Below, one piece after another: positions 9,325 to 17,189 of a stretch of 64,000 bases of DNA. Under the pieces are notes generated by a model. That model ran no database searches. It worked only from the letters and a program-made list of their open reading frames with translations, and had not been told where the DNA came from. Source of the stretch: Candidatus Fimivivens faecavium (GTDB taxonomy: Bacteria > Bacillota > Clostridia > Oscillospirales > Ruminococcaceae); the NCBI GenBank assembly GCA_018716105.1, contig DVKH01000034.1, positions 1 to 64,000 of the forward strand, read 5' to 3'. The position numbers and the translations under genes are program-made. Numbering within the stretch: position 1 is the first letter of the stretch; every line of letters begins with the position of its first letter.

Positions 9325-11906
9325 GATCTCTTTTTCCTCCTGCCAAAGCGGTAAAGCACCCGGATGGAGTTGATGACGCACAGCACCGCCACGCCGGAAT
9401 CCGCAAAGACCGCAAACCACATACTGGCCCAGCCCATAAGCCCCAGAACCATCACCATGACTTTGACAATGAGCGCAAATACCACATTCTGAAGCGCCGC
9501 CTTTGTAGCGGCCCGGGCGATCTCCACAGAATCCGCCACGGAGGTGAGACTGGAGTTCATAAACACCACATCTGCCGCCTCAATGGCGGCGTCGGCCCCG
9601 CTGCCCATGGCAGCGCCGACATCCGCGCCCGCCAGCACAGGCGCGTCGTTGATGCCGTCGCCGACAAACATGACCGCGCCGTTTCGGTTTCGGATCCGGC
9701 CCAGTTCATTGAGTTTATCCTGGGGCAGCATCCTGGCGTGAACCTCCTCTACACCGGCGGCCGCCTCCACGGCCTTTGCGCTTTCCTCTCCGTCGCCAGT
9801 CAGCATGGCCGTTTTTATCCCCATGCGGTGAAGCGCCGCAATGGCGGCGGGGGATTCCTCTTTGATGGTATCGGCGATGATCAGGTGGCCGATCAGTTTT
9901 CCATTCAAGGCGGTCAGCACTTCCGTCCCAAACCGCTTTGGCCGGAAGTTCGCTGTGGGGACGCCGAACTGGGCCATCAGTTTCCGGTTTCCGCACAAAA
10001 CTTCGCCCACGGCCAGCTGCGCCCGGACGCCTTTTCCAGCGATCTCCTCCACTTTGCCTGGGCGTTCCAGGCGAAGATTTTTAGATTTGGCGCAGCTGAC
10101 AATGCTGCTGCCGATGGGGTGGGTGGAGTTCAGTTCACAGGCGGCGCTGTACGCAAGGAGCTCGTCCGCGCTCACGCCTTCCTCCGGCGCCACATCCTGC
10201 ACCTCAAAGGTGCCTTTCGTGATGGTCCCGGTTTTATCCATCACCACAGTGGTCACATTCTTGATCGCTTCCAGCGAATTCCCGCCCTTGAACAGAATAC
10301 CCAGCTTGGAACCGGCGCCGATGCCGGAGAAGAAGGCCAGGGGAACACTGAGCACAAGGGCGCAGGGGCAGCTGACGACCAGGAAGGTGAGCGCGGTGTA
10401 GATCCAGTATTCCCAGTTGCCGCTCACCAGGGAGGGCACGATGGCCGTGATCAGGGCAATCGCCACAACGATGGGGGTATAGACTCTGGCAAACCGGGTG
10501 ATAAACCGCTCCATCTGCGGTTTGCTGGCCGCCGCATTCTCCACAGAATCCAGGATCTTTGTCACCATGGACTCCTCCAGCAGTTTTTCCACCCGGATCT
10601 TCAGCACACCGGAGGTATTGACGCAGCCGGACGTCACCTCGTCGCCGTAGCCTGCCGCCACAGGTACCGGCTCTCCGGTCACCGGGGAAGTGTCGATGCG
10701 GCTCTCGCCTTCCACCACAACGCCATCCAGGGGAATCCGGTCTCCCGGGCGGACCAGAAGGATGTCGCCCACCACGGCAGATTGGGCGTCGATCACTTTC
10801 ACATCGCTGCCTACCACCAGATTCACCACATCGGGGCGCATATCCACGGTCTCCATAATGGCCTTTCGGCTGTTCTCCACCGCCCGGCGCTCAAAGTACT
10901 GGCCGACCCGGTAGAACAGGATGACGCCTACAGCCTCCACATAGTTCTCAATTGCAAGGGCGCCAGCCGTGGCGATGGTCATAAGGAAGTTTTCGTCAAA
11001 AATTTGTCCCTTTGGAATGTTTTTCAGCGCGGTCAGGATGATATTCCCGCCCAAGATCACATAGGCGGCGAGGCACACTGCGATCATGGCCGGCGGCATC
11101 GTCTCGCCGCCGCTGGTTTCATGGATTACCTCCGCCGCCACAAAAAGAACGGCTCCCAGGAGGATACTCAGCAGTTCCAGCCGCTCTTTGGGAAAGGGCT
11201 TCTTTTTCTTTCTCACGGCTGGGTCTACCGCCGCGACTGGCTCTGCCGAGGGTATCTTTTTTTGACGGGGCCGCACCGCAACTTCCGACTCGATGCCGGC
11301 GCAGATTTCCTGAATGACAGGGAGCAGTGCGTCCGGGTCCGGCGCGGACACGCGAAGCTGCCTGGTTGAGTAGGTGATGGTGGCGTAATCCACCTGGGGC
11401 AGCGATTTGATTTTGGCTTCCATCTTTGCTGCGCAGTTAGCGCAGCCGAGGTTTTCCAGAATATAGACCCGCTTTTTGTTCACCGCATCGGGCATCCGGC
11501 AGGTGCAGTTTGCCAGGCTCTCGCCGCAGACGTCACAGTACTCCTCGTGGGGATGGCAAAGCTCACAATCGCAGTCAGCCGGATGTCCCGCCACGTGATG
11601 GTCGTGGATGCAGCCGCAGGCGTCACCGTGACTGTGCTCGTGGTGGTCATGGCCATGATCGTGACCGCAGCCGCATTCTTCGCTGTGGCTGTGCCCGTGG
11701 TGTTCATGGCCGCAGCCGCACTCGTCGCTGTGGCTGTGGTCGTGGTGGTCATGGCCGTGGTTGTGGCCGCAGCCGCACTCGTCGCTGTGGCTGTGCCCGT
11801 GGTGTTCATGGCCGCAGCCGCATTCTTCGCTGTGGCTGTGCCCGTGGTGTTCGTGATGTTTCACTGACCCGGTATGATTCTGCTTTGCTTCGTTATGCGT
11901 CTTCAT
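9321..11906 (-). CDS. Heavy-metal P1B-type ATPase with long His/Cys-rich N-terminus (Zn/Cd/Pb class)
   Basis: An 861-aa metal-transporting ATPase. Residues about 12-135 are low-complexity with repeated HHGHSHSEECGCGH units, followed by a Cys-rich stretch (CDCELC, CDVCGESLANCTC). An HMA domain with GCANC lies near residue 155. The transmembrane CPC (VSCPCALV) is near 513, the phosphorylation motif DKTGTITKG near 555, an HP motif (STHPIGSS) near 595, and GDGINDAP near 750. Lys in the seventh metal-site helix and Asp in AVFADSGV match the Zn/Cd/Pb (P1B-2) class. Such pumps export metal from the cytoplasm. The ATG at 11906 has AAGGAG 9 nt upstream and overlaps the preceding gene by 14 nt. Confidence 0.95.
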   Translation of the reverse strand: MKTHNEAKQNHTGSVKHHEHHGHSHSEECGCGHEHHGHSHSDECGCGHNHGHDHHDHSHSDECGCGHEHHGHSHSEECGCGHDHGHDHHEHSHGDACGCIHDHHVAGHPADCDCELCHPHEEYCDVCGESLANCTCRMPDAVNKKRVYILENLGCANCAAKMEAKIKSLPQVDYATITYSTRQLRVSAPDPDALLPVIQEICAGIESEVAVRPRQKKIPSAEPVAAVDPAVRKKKKPFPKERLELLSILLGAVLFVAAEVIHETSGGETMPPAMIAVCLAAYVILGGNIILTALKNIPKGQIFDENFLMTIATAGALAIENYVEAVGVILFYRVGQYFERRAVENSRKAIMETVDMRPDVVNLVVGSDVKVIDAQSAVVGDILLVRPGDRIPLDGVVVEGESRIDTSPVTGEPVPVAAGYGDEVTSGCVNTSGVLKIRVEKLLEESMVTKILDSVENAAASKPQMERFITRFARVYTPIVVAIALITAIVPSLVSGNWEYWIYTALTFLVVSCPCALVLSVPLAFFSGIGAGSKLGILFKGGNSLEAIKNVTTVVMDKTGTITKGTFEVQDVAPEEGVSADELLAYSAACELNSTHPIGSSIVSCAKSKNLRLERPGKVEEIAGKGVRAQLAVGEVLCGNRKLMAQFGVPTANFRPKRFGTEVLTALNGKLIGHLIIADTIKEESPAAIAALHRMGIKTAMLTGDGEESAKAVEAAAGVEEVHARMLPQDKLNELGRIRNRNGAVMFVGDGINDAPVLAGADVGAAMGSGADAAIEAADVVFMNSSLTSVADSVEIARAATKAALQNVVFALIVKVMVMVLGLMGWASMWFAVFADSGVAVLCVINSIRVLYRFGRRKKRS

Positions 11907-12651
11907 CCCCAAATGCTCCTTGCTTATGATTTTTGGAACCCGATGCGCTTCCATTTGACGGATCTCTTACTGTTCCGAGTCCGGTTTGGATGCGGCGTTC
12001 TTCCTTCAGTTCCGCATTGATTTTCCCCATGACGGTACGCCAAGCTCCCAACCGCTGAATGATGTATTGAAATCCCACTGTATTAACTGGACTCATCATT
12101 TTTCCACGGCGGCGCTTCTCGTCTTTTAAAAACTCATAGAGTTCCTGATCGCTGTCAGCCGCATGCAATTGCGCGAATTCCCACTCCTGTTTCTGGCGGC
12201 TGCCCGTGCTCAACTCTTTTTTCAATTTGTTTTTTGCCATTTTCGCTTTGGTCCTGGCTTTTGCACGGGCAAACTGCTGCCGTTTCCACTGACTGGAAGA
12301 CGCATCTCTAAATATGATCCATTGCCTCTGTAATTCTGCACGATAAAGTGCCGTACATGACAATGGCGGCGGTTCCAGGTTAGGCAGGATTGGCGTCAAT
12401 CCAGCCGCCAATACAGCAGCATCCCAACTCGCAAAATTGCGCAGGATGATTCCGCTGCCGACTATTTCCACAGGATAGGGCGTGTATCCCATATCTTCCG
12501 CGCATTTTTGCAGATACTTGGCCAGCTCCGCCGCCTTCTTTCCAGCATACTGTTGGGCAAATTCCGTCTCTCGCTCAAGGAGTGCGGCAGCAACAAGATC
12601 GGTTGCTTTCAAACAAAATTGCTCCCACCAAATGAGTTCCATGTTGTCCAA
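11893..12651 (-). CDS. Unrecognised basic protein, first gene of the riboswitch-led operon
   Basis: About 252 aa from the TTG at 12651, or 249 aa from the ATG at 12642. A stop precedes the TTG, so no longer start exists. It is soluble and rich in Lys, Arg and Gln (KARTKAKMAKNKLKKEL, basic and probably helical). Two segments, ILRNFASWDAAVLAAGL and IIQRLGAWRTVMGKI, look like degenerate copies of a 'x-FGSW-x-x-A-x-x-x-AG' repeat found beside homing endonucleases and in DNA-binding proteins, which suggests nucleic-acid binding, though this is weak. It overlaps the P-type ATPase start by 14 nt and lies just after the riboswitch terminator. I do not recognise a family with confidence. Confidence 0.7.
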   Translation of the reverse strand: MDNMELIWWEQFCLKATDLVAAALLERETEFAQQYAGKKAAELAKYLQKCAEDMGYTPYPVEIVGSGIILRNFASWDAAVLAAGLTPILPNLEPPPLSCTALYRAELQRQWIIFRDASSSQWKRQQFARAKARTKAKMAKNKLKKELSTGSRQKQEWEFAQLHAADSDQELYEFLKDEKRRRGKMMSPVNTVGFQYIIQRLGAWRTVMGKINAELKEERRIQTGLGTVRDPSNGSASGSKNHKQGAFGDEDA

Positions 12652-12698
12652 TCACATCACCATCCTTCTTCCCAGCCGGAGACGTTATAAATGAAAAG

Positions 12699-12726
12699 TC
12701 CGCTGACCCTTTGTAAGGTCAACGGA
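12699..12726 (-). terminator. Intrinsic terminator forming the riboswitch expression platform
   Basis: On the minus strand TCCGTTGACC pairs with GGTCAGCGGA (one G-U) around an 8-nt loop and is followed by CTTTTCATTT. It sits between the cobalamin-riboswitch-like element and the first operon gene. That is where ligand-controlled premature termination is expected. Confidence 0.7.
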
Positions 12727-12811
12727 CGATACGTCAAACAAACCGGCATATTGTACAGTCAAAAATGCCAGAATGGCCTTAACACACGGAGAGATCGCCC
12801 GCGTTAAAACA

Positions 12812-13010
12812 ATCGAAAGAAGCAAGTCTCCTGACTCGCGATCCGGAAGGATCCCTTCCACGTCCGTATCCTACCTTCTCGCAGAAATATCCTGCAATGG
12901 CGGATTTTCATCCAAACGGCTTTTGCCGCTTCGGTACGGACTCACGCTCACAGTACCGGTCGTGTGGGTTTGGTTACCCGTTCATTTTCATCGCCGTCCG
13001 CCCGCTTAAG
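12812..13010 (-). promoter_or_regulatory. Cobalamin (B12) riboswitch-like leader
   Basis: The minus strand carries AGTCAGGAGACTTGC at about 12821-12835, a close match to the B12 box (consensus rYCAGGAGACCtGCC). Upstream on the RNA are GGATGAAAATCCGCC, resembling the conserved GGTGAAAATCC core, a CAGGATATTTCTG hairpin, GAAGGTAGGATACGGACGTGGAAG, and long arms such as AAGCGGCAAAAGCCGTTT. The element is followed by a terminator and then the transporter operon. In this class, bound cobalamin normally switches expression off. The exact 5' limit and the subclass (canonical or AdoCbl variant) cannot be fixed by eye. Confidence 0.8.
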
Positions 13011-13455
13011 CAGACCGGACCGACGACTACAACTTTCGCCAATATTCAATTTAAAGCTTTTAAAACCTATTAAACTGCAGCATGGGCAAGCTGCCCGCCC
13101 CAGTTTTGATAAAATTATAGACGATAAACGCGAAAAATGCAAGAAAAACTTGTGCAGCCATAAAAATGTAACCAAATACTATGCGTTCATTCCATTTTGC
13201 AATGTCGTAAACCCGCATCCCGGCTGGCGGCCTCCACACTCAGGGCAACGGCGCGCTGGGCGGCTTCGGGTTTTGCATCGCCCCTTTCCGCCTGAAGGCG
13301 AACGCTGAAGCGGCATTTCATTCTGCATTTATTGCAAGTTACCCTTCATGCGGTCTGCATATTTTCAAGGTTTTTGGGCTCATTCCAAGGCCGTATGCCG
13401 CCGGAAACTCATGGTACCATATCCGTATATAATCTTTCTGATCGGGGTGGAGACC
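13011..13455. other. Non-coding stretch upstream of the riboswitch and of the MazG-like remnant
   Basis: No gene is recognised. AT-rich sequence at 13040-13180 contains TAAAATTATAGACG-like promoter material on the minus strand, which could drive the riboswitch transcript. The part from 13200 to 13330 is GC-rich without recognisable coding content. Confidence 0.4.
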
Positions 13456-13600
13456 ATGTCGCCAGGGACCATTCAGATGATCCTTGATTTCAGAGACCGC
13501 CGAAATTGGAAACAGTTTTACTACCCCAAGGATCTGGCCCTTTCCATTTCTCTGGAAGCCGCGGAGCTTTTGGAGATGTTCCCCGGGCGCTTTCTGCGAT
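13456..13600 (+). pseudogene. N-terminal remnant of a MazG-like nucleotide pyrophosphohydrolase
   Basis: From the ATG at 13456, preceded by GGTGGAG, the frame reads TIQMILDFRDRRNWKQF, then YPKDLALSISLEAAELLEMF. This is the start of the small MazG-like (dCTPase-like) pyrophosphohydrolases, including the first E-x-x-E metal-binding element in EAAELLE. After about residue 45 the similarity stops and the frame runs antisense through the DUF2075-like remnant. The remaining MazG helices and the second metal-binding motif are missing, so the gene is truncated. The exact break lies near 13585-13605. Confidence 0.65.
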
Positions 13601-13901
13601 GGCGCTCCACTGCTTTAGTTCAAAGATCAACGCAAAAGGCTTTCCCGTTTCACGCCTCCCGCCCAGCAGCACGGCGTCGATCCGGCTGCCGATGGGGGGC
13701 TGATATTCCAAAACCAGTGTCAATGCGTCCAACCCTGCCCGATGCAGGACCTTCACCAAAATCGGAATTGAGTTCTCCCAGGACCTGTATTCCGATTCAG
13801 AAGGTTTTGTCTGATTCCCGCAGGCGATCAGCAATCTCTTTGCCGCTCATGGAATAGAGCGATCCTATGACGCCAATATAACTTCCATCTGTTCTGGCCA
13901 T
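13490..13901 (-). pseudogene. Frameshifted N-terminal remnant of a DUF2075-type (helicase-associated) protein
   Basis: The ATG at 13901, with AAGGGG upstream, begins MARTDGSYIGVIGSLYSM and continues to a stop after RESDKTF. A second frame then picks up as KPSESEYRSWENSIPILVKV, LEYQPPIGSRIDAVLLGG and FALIFELKQWSA. These are typical of the N-terminal nuclease-like region of DUF2075/Schlafen-like ATPases ('RSWxNSxP...LEYxxPxGxRIDaVLLG...iELKQW'). A frameshift near 13800 separates the two pieces, and the ATPase part is missing because sequence beyond about 13600 belongs to the opposing MazG remnant. Confidence 0.65.
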
Positions 13902-14406
13902 AACATCGCCCCTTCCGCCAAAGTTGTCATATTATATTGATTATATCATGAACGTCTTGTTGACGCCCCCCGCATTCTTTCACGGCCGTACTGTGTCGAT
14001 ATTTCTAAAACAGTATGCTATCACTCCAATTAATCCATCCGCCCGTCAATAGATCTTCTGGAGAGCGGGTATGGTTACTGCGGCCCGGCGCGGCCGGGAA
14101 GCCGGCTGAGGGTTTTCCACCGCTATGAATAGTAGCTGCAGCCCGAAGCGGAAAGCGTCCGCGCCACCAGCTGGCGCGGACGCTTTTGCGATATGCGGTT
14201 TTTTCCCTTTCGATGGCGGGTGCGGCTGAAGCCGCCCGCTGTTTTTCTCCCGCGGCAGCGAGGGGATTGCAGGGCTTTCGGCAAGACAAAACCGTTCCGG
14301 CGTCCGGCGACGCCGCGGCTTGGATGCGCAAGCCCCGAAAGCCGCCCGTGCATCGGAAAAAGGGCGGCCGGAAGGCCCATTTTTGGAAAAAACATCGCAT
14401 CTGTCC
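13902..14406. other. Gene-free stretch with a perfect 14-bp hairpin
   Basis: No gene is supported. An AT-rich patch at 13928-13947 carries two minus-strand TATAAT hexamers, possibly the old promoter of the DUF2075-like gene. A perfect inverted repeat AAGCGTCCGCGCCA/TGGCGCGGACGCTT lies at 14153-14185 and is followed by TTTGCG on the plus strand. The remaining sequence is GC-rich, and its open frames look non-coding. Confidence 0.5.
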
Positions 14407-14658
14407 TCACTCCCGGAACTCCATCAGTTTGGAGGGCCTGACATGAAGGGCGTCTGCGATGTCAAAAAAAATTTCAAGTGAAAACGGCCGGATGACGTTC
14501 GGGGCCTCAATCGCGCTCAGATGAGAGCGGCTGATCCCAATCCGTTCCGCAAGCTGATCCTGCGTTAGGCCGGCGCGTTTCCGGTAAAAGGCGATGTTAA
14601 AGCCGAGTTCAACATATTTGTCGCGGTTTTTAAATGAAACAGCTTTTGCGTTCGACAT
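14407..14658 (-). CDS. XRE-family helix-turn-helix regulator
   Basis: An 83-aa single-domain protein. The HTH is NIAFYRKRAGLTQDQLAERIGISRSHLSAIE at about residues 21-50 (shown as its two halves NIAFYRKRAGLTQDQLAE and RIGISRSHLSAIE), followed by the usual helices ending HVRPSKLMEF. The frame extends upstream, but the ATG at 14658 has GGAAGGTG 5-8 nt before it. It is divergent from the small gene at 14803 and may control that promoter. Targets are unknown. Confidence 0.85.
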   Translation of the reverse strand: MSNAKAVSFKNRDKYVELGFNIAFYRKRAGLTQDQLAERIGISRSHLSAIEAPNVIRPFSLEIFFDIADALHVRPSKLMEFRE

Positions 14659-14727
14659 GGCGGCACCTTCCCATGCCCTTATTGTACTCAAATAAGATCG
14701 GAACATGAATTATTTACGGGAAGGCAA

Positions 14728-14756
14728 TTGCTTTCTGATAAAGAGCGAGATATAAT
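14728..14756 (+). promoter_or_regulatory. Sigma-A-type promoter of the small gene at 14803
   Basis: TTGCTT (14728-14733), a 17-nt spacer and TATAAT (14751-14756). It excludes the upstream TTG at 14728 as a start codon, because that codon is part of the -35 box. Confidence 0.65.
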
Positions 14757-14802
14757 TATAGCGGTACAAATGCTCTATCAGAATTTTGGGGAGGAATTCA
14801 AA

Positions 14803-15072
14803 ATGCGGCTTGGCACGGCGCAGAACGGTGAAAAACAGGGGCTGCTTGACGAGCTGGCGCGCAGAAGCGGCTGCCTGTATCTGTCCGACCTGCGCGGCGC
14901 CGACTATCGAACGGAGCTGAGAAAAGCGCTTTTTGAAATCCCCGAGGATCAATTCCAGTTGGAGGAGTGGAATGAGGCGGCGTTCTATCTGCTCGGAATA
15001 AAGGACCGGTTTCAAACGGCCGGCGATGCCAGGCGGGCGATTGACAGCGCCCTGCGCAGTTCTTCCAGATGA
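14803..15072 (+). CDS. Small hypothetical protein
   Basis: An 89-aa soluble protein with no signal peptide or membrane segment. The start is set by GGGGAGGA 6 nt before the ATG and by the promoter that overlaps the alternative upstream TTG. The sequence is acidic/amphipathic and probably helical (LLDELARRSGCLYLSDLRG, then EEWNEAAFYLLGI). I do not recognise the family. It faces the ribosomal protein operon convergently and shares the hairpin at 15094-15124 with it. Confidence 0.6.
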   Translation: MRLGTAQNGEKQGLLDELARRSGCLYLSDLRGADYRTELRKALFEIPEDQFQLEEWNEAAFYLLGIKDRFQTAGDARRAIDSALRSSSR

Positions 15073-15093
15073 CAGCCGGGCCTGACATTAAAA

Positions 15094-15124
15094 ACGGCGT
15101 GGATGCTTTGCATCCACGCCGTTG
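15094..15124 (-). terminator. Bidirectional terminator ending the rplJL operon
   Basis: A perfect 14-bp stem AACGGCGTGGATGC/GCATCCACGCCGTT with a 3-nt loop. On the minus strand it is followed by TTTAATG. It lies 12 bp after the rplL stop and can also end the convergent plus-strand gene. Confidence 0.85.
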
Positions 15125-15136
15125 TCCATTCTGATC

Positions 15137-15520
15137 TTACTTGACTTCGACCTTCGCGCCGGCTTCGGTAAACTTCGCAACCAGAGCGTCGGCATCCGCC
15201 TTCGAGATCCCGGTCTTGAGGGGCTTGGGAGCGGTGTCGACAAGCTCCTTGGACTCTTTGAGACCGAGGCCGCAGACTTCCTTGACCAGCTTGATGACGC
15301 CCATCTTGCCAGCGCCGGCATCGACGAGAATGACGTCGAACTCGGTCTTCTCTTCCGCGGCGGGAGCGGCGCCGCCGGCGGCGGGAGCAGCCGCGACAGC
15401 GACAGGGGCAGCGGCGGAAACGCCGAATTCTTCCTCGAGGGCCTTGACGAGTTCAGAGAGCTCGAGAACGGTGAGAGCCTTTACTTCTTCAACCAGAGCA
15501 AGTACTTTTTCAGAAGCCAT
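15137..15520 (-). CDS. rplL: 50S ribosomal protein L7/L12
   Basis: A 127-aa acidic stalk protein. The N-terminal dimerisation helices ([19 protein letters not shown]), an Ala/Gly/Pro hinge at about 38-58, and the C-terminal factor-binding domain [20 protein letters not shown] through [16 protein letters not shown] are all present. It recruits translation GTPases to the ribosome. The ATG at 15520 has GGAGG upstream; the TTG further up overlaps that site and is not used. It is the last gene before a strong terminator, so rpoB is not directly downstream as it is in many Firmicutes. Confidence 0.98.
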   Translation of the reverse strand: MASEKVLALVEEVKALTVLELSELVKALEEEFGVSAAAPVAVAAAPAAGGAAPAAEEKTEFDVILVDAGAGKMGVIKLVKEVCGLGLKESKELVDTAPKPLKTGISKADADALVAKFTEAGAKVEVK

Positions 15521-15597
15521 TTTATTTTCCTCCAAGTAGTTAATTTTTTGTGTTTGCGCCGCGGCGTTACGCGGCTTTTATGGGATTTCGCGGAGCA

Positions 15598-16131
15598 TTA
15601 CGCGCTCTTTTTCTCAGCGATCGCGTTAAGCGCAACGGCGAGGCCGCGGATGTTCGCGTTGAGGACGCAGACAAAGCCCGAAATCGGCGCGTTGAGTCCG
15701 CCGAGAGCCTTTGCGACAAGCTCTTCTCTCGACGGCAGGGTGGCCAGCTCCTTGACGCCCGCGGCGTCGATGACTTTGCCGTCGACATAGCCCGCCTTGA
15801 CGGTGAACTTGCCCTTGGAAGCGTCGGCGAATTTTGAAAGGATCTTCGCGGCGGCAACCGGATTTTCCCTGGAAACCGCGAGAGCGGTCGTTCCCGAGAG
15901 AACCGAACCGAGCTCCGCGAGGTTCGCCTTTTCGCACGCGCGGAGAAGAAGGGTGTTCTTCAAAACCGAATACTCCACTCCGGCTTCGCGCAGTTCTTTG
16001 CGGAGCTTGGTGTCTTCGGCGACGGTGATCCCCTTATAGTCGACCAGCACGCCGGCAACCGAACCGCTGAGCTTTTCAGCGAGTTCCGCAACGATCGCCT
16101 GTTTTTCCCTCAGTACCTTTTCGCTTGGCAT
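15598..16131 (-). CDS. rplJ: 50S ribosomal protein L10
   Basis: A 177-aa protein, normal length. It begins MPSEKVLREKQAIVAELAEK, then VLVDYKGITVAEDTKLRKEL, the conserved L10 N-terminal rRNA-binding domain, and ends with the helix that carries L7/L12 dimers. The ATG at 16131 is preceded by AGGAGGTG. A structured leader upstream is the autoregulatory site for the L10-L12 complex. Confidence 0.98.
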   Translation of the reverse strand: MPSEKVLREKQAIVAELAEKLSGSVAGVLVDYKGITVAEDTKLRKELREAGVEYSVLKNTLLLRACEKANLAELGSVLSGTTALAVSRENPVAAAKILSKFADASKGKFTVKAGYVDGKVIDAAGVKELATLPSREELVAKALGGLNAPISGFVCVLNANIRGLAVALNAIAEKKSA

Positions 16132-16139
16132 TTTTCATT

Positions 16140-16325
16140 TCACCTCCTGATGGAACAGATCGGCTTTCACCTACAAAAAAGCCCCCCGGCGCTGCCAAAG
16201 CGACAGGAGGTCATCCATAACAAAGCTTCGGGCCGAACCCGAAATCCGTTATGTCAGCTTCCTCGGCAGGCGGGTTTCCCCTTTGAGCGTTTCGCGCCTG
16301 CTGTCTTTGGTAAGTGACAGCCCGT
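16140..16325 (-). promoter_or_regulatory. Ribosomal protein L10 leader with attenuator
   Basis: The minus-strand RNA contains ACCAAAGACAGCAGG and GCCTGCCGAGG, the conserved arms of the Firmicute L10 leader, followed by a long AAAGC/GCTTT-containing arm and a GC-rich stem ending GGGGGGCTTTTTTT (about 16175-16200), which looks like a transcription attenuator. The L10(L12)4 complex would bind and repress rplJL. The call is based on recognisable conserved segments, not on a covariance search. Confidence 0.85.
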
Positions 16326-16327
16326 AT

Positions 16328-16357
16328 AATATACACCGGAACGGCCCCGCCTGTCAA
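16328..16357 (-). promoter_or_regulatory. Promoter for rplJ-rplL
   Basis: Minus-strand TTGACA (16352-16357), an 18-nt spacer and TATATT (16328-16333), directly upstream of the L10 leader. rplJL can thus be transcribed independently of the rpmG promoter. Confidence 0.75.
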
Positions 16358-16396
16358 GAGGCGGACGGGACCGCGTCCGGATATATCCAAAAGATT

Positions 16397-17113
16397 TTAC
16401 TGCTGGGCGGGAGCCGCCGTCTGCTGGAAGCGCGACGGATTGATCTTCACGCCCGGGCCCATCGTGCTGGCGACGACGCAGCTTCTGACGTACTGGCCCT
16501 TCGCCGCGGCCGGACGGGCCTTGACGATCGCGCCCATCAGGGCCTCGAAGTTTTCGCCGAGCTTTTCCGCGCCGAACGAAACCTTGCCGATCGGGCAGTG
16601 GATGATGTTGGTCTTATCGAGACGGTACTCGATCTTACCGGCCTTAGCCTCGGTGATCGCCCGCGCGATGTCGGGGGCGACGGTGCCGGCCTTCGGGTTC
16701 GGCATGAGCCCGCGGGGGCCGAGGACTTTACCGAGGCGGCCGATGACGCCCATCATGTCGGGGGTGGCGATGACCACGTCGAAATCCATCCAGCCTTCGT
16801 TTTGGATCTTCGCGACATACTCCTCCGCGCCGACATACTCGGCGCCGGCAGCCTGGGCTTCCGCAACCTTGTCGCCTTTGCAGAACGCCATGACCCGGAC
16901 CTTTTTGCCGGTTCCGTTCGGAAGGACAACCGCGCCGCGGACCTGCTGGTCTGCGTGGCGGGAATCGACGCCGAGCCGCACATGGACCTCGACGGTTTCA
17001 TCGAATTTGGCCTTCGCGCACTGCACGCAGAGCTCGAGGGCGTTTTGTGTATCATAGAGCTTCTGGCTGTCGATCAGCTTTTCGCTCTCGCGATATTTCT
17101 TTCCGCGCTTCAT
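16397..17113 (-). CDS. rplA: 50S ribosomal protein L1
   Basis: A 238-aa protein, normal L1 length. It starts [15 protein letters not shown] and contains [37 protein letters not shown] (the L1 signature near residue 125-142) and a C-terminal extension rich in Ala/Gln. L1 binds 23S rRNA at the E-site stalk and acts as a translational repressor of rplKA in many bacteria. AGGAGG precedes the ATG. The gene follows rplK by about 75 bp. Confidence 0.98.
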   Translation of the reverse strand: MKRGKKYRESEKLIDSQKLYDTQNALELCVQCAKAKFDETVEVHVRLGVDSRHADQQVRGAVVLPNGTGKKVRVMAFCKGDKVAEAQAAGAEYVGAEEYVAKIQNEGWMDFDVVIATPDMMGVIGRLGKVLGPRGLMPNPKAGTVAPDIARAITEAKAGKIEYRLDKTNIIHCPIGKVSFGAEKLGENFEALMGAIVKARPAAAKGQYVRSCVVASTMGPGVKINPSRFQQTAAPAQQ

Positions 17114-17189
17114 TGTTTCGTTTCCTCCTTGTGTGGTATCTAACGGAAATTTCCTCCCACTCGAGGGAGCCCGCGCCGCTTAAAAGCGG

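Noticed and set aside
11510..11929. Plus-strand and other-frame ORFs opposite the His-rich ATPase N-terminus
   Set aside because: They are low-complexity shadows of the repeated His/Cys codons, without ribosome binding sites or family similarity.
13348..13857. Intact 169-aa plus-strand protein
   Set aside because: Only the first 45 or so codons after 13456 are MazG-like; the rest is antisense to the DUF2075-like remnant.
14005..14450. Several overlapping ORFs of 80-130 aa on both strands
   Set aside because: GC-rich non-coding character, mutual overlap, no start signals, and a perfect 14-bp hairpin inside.
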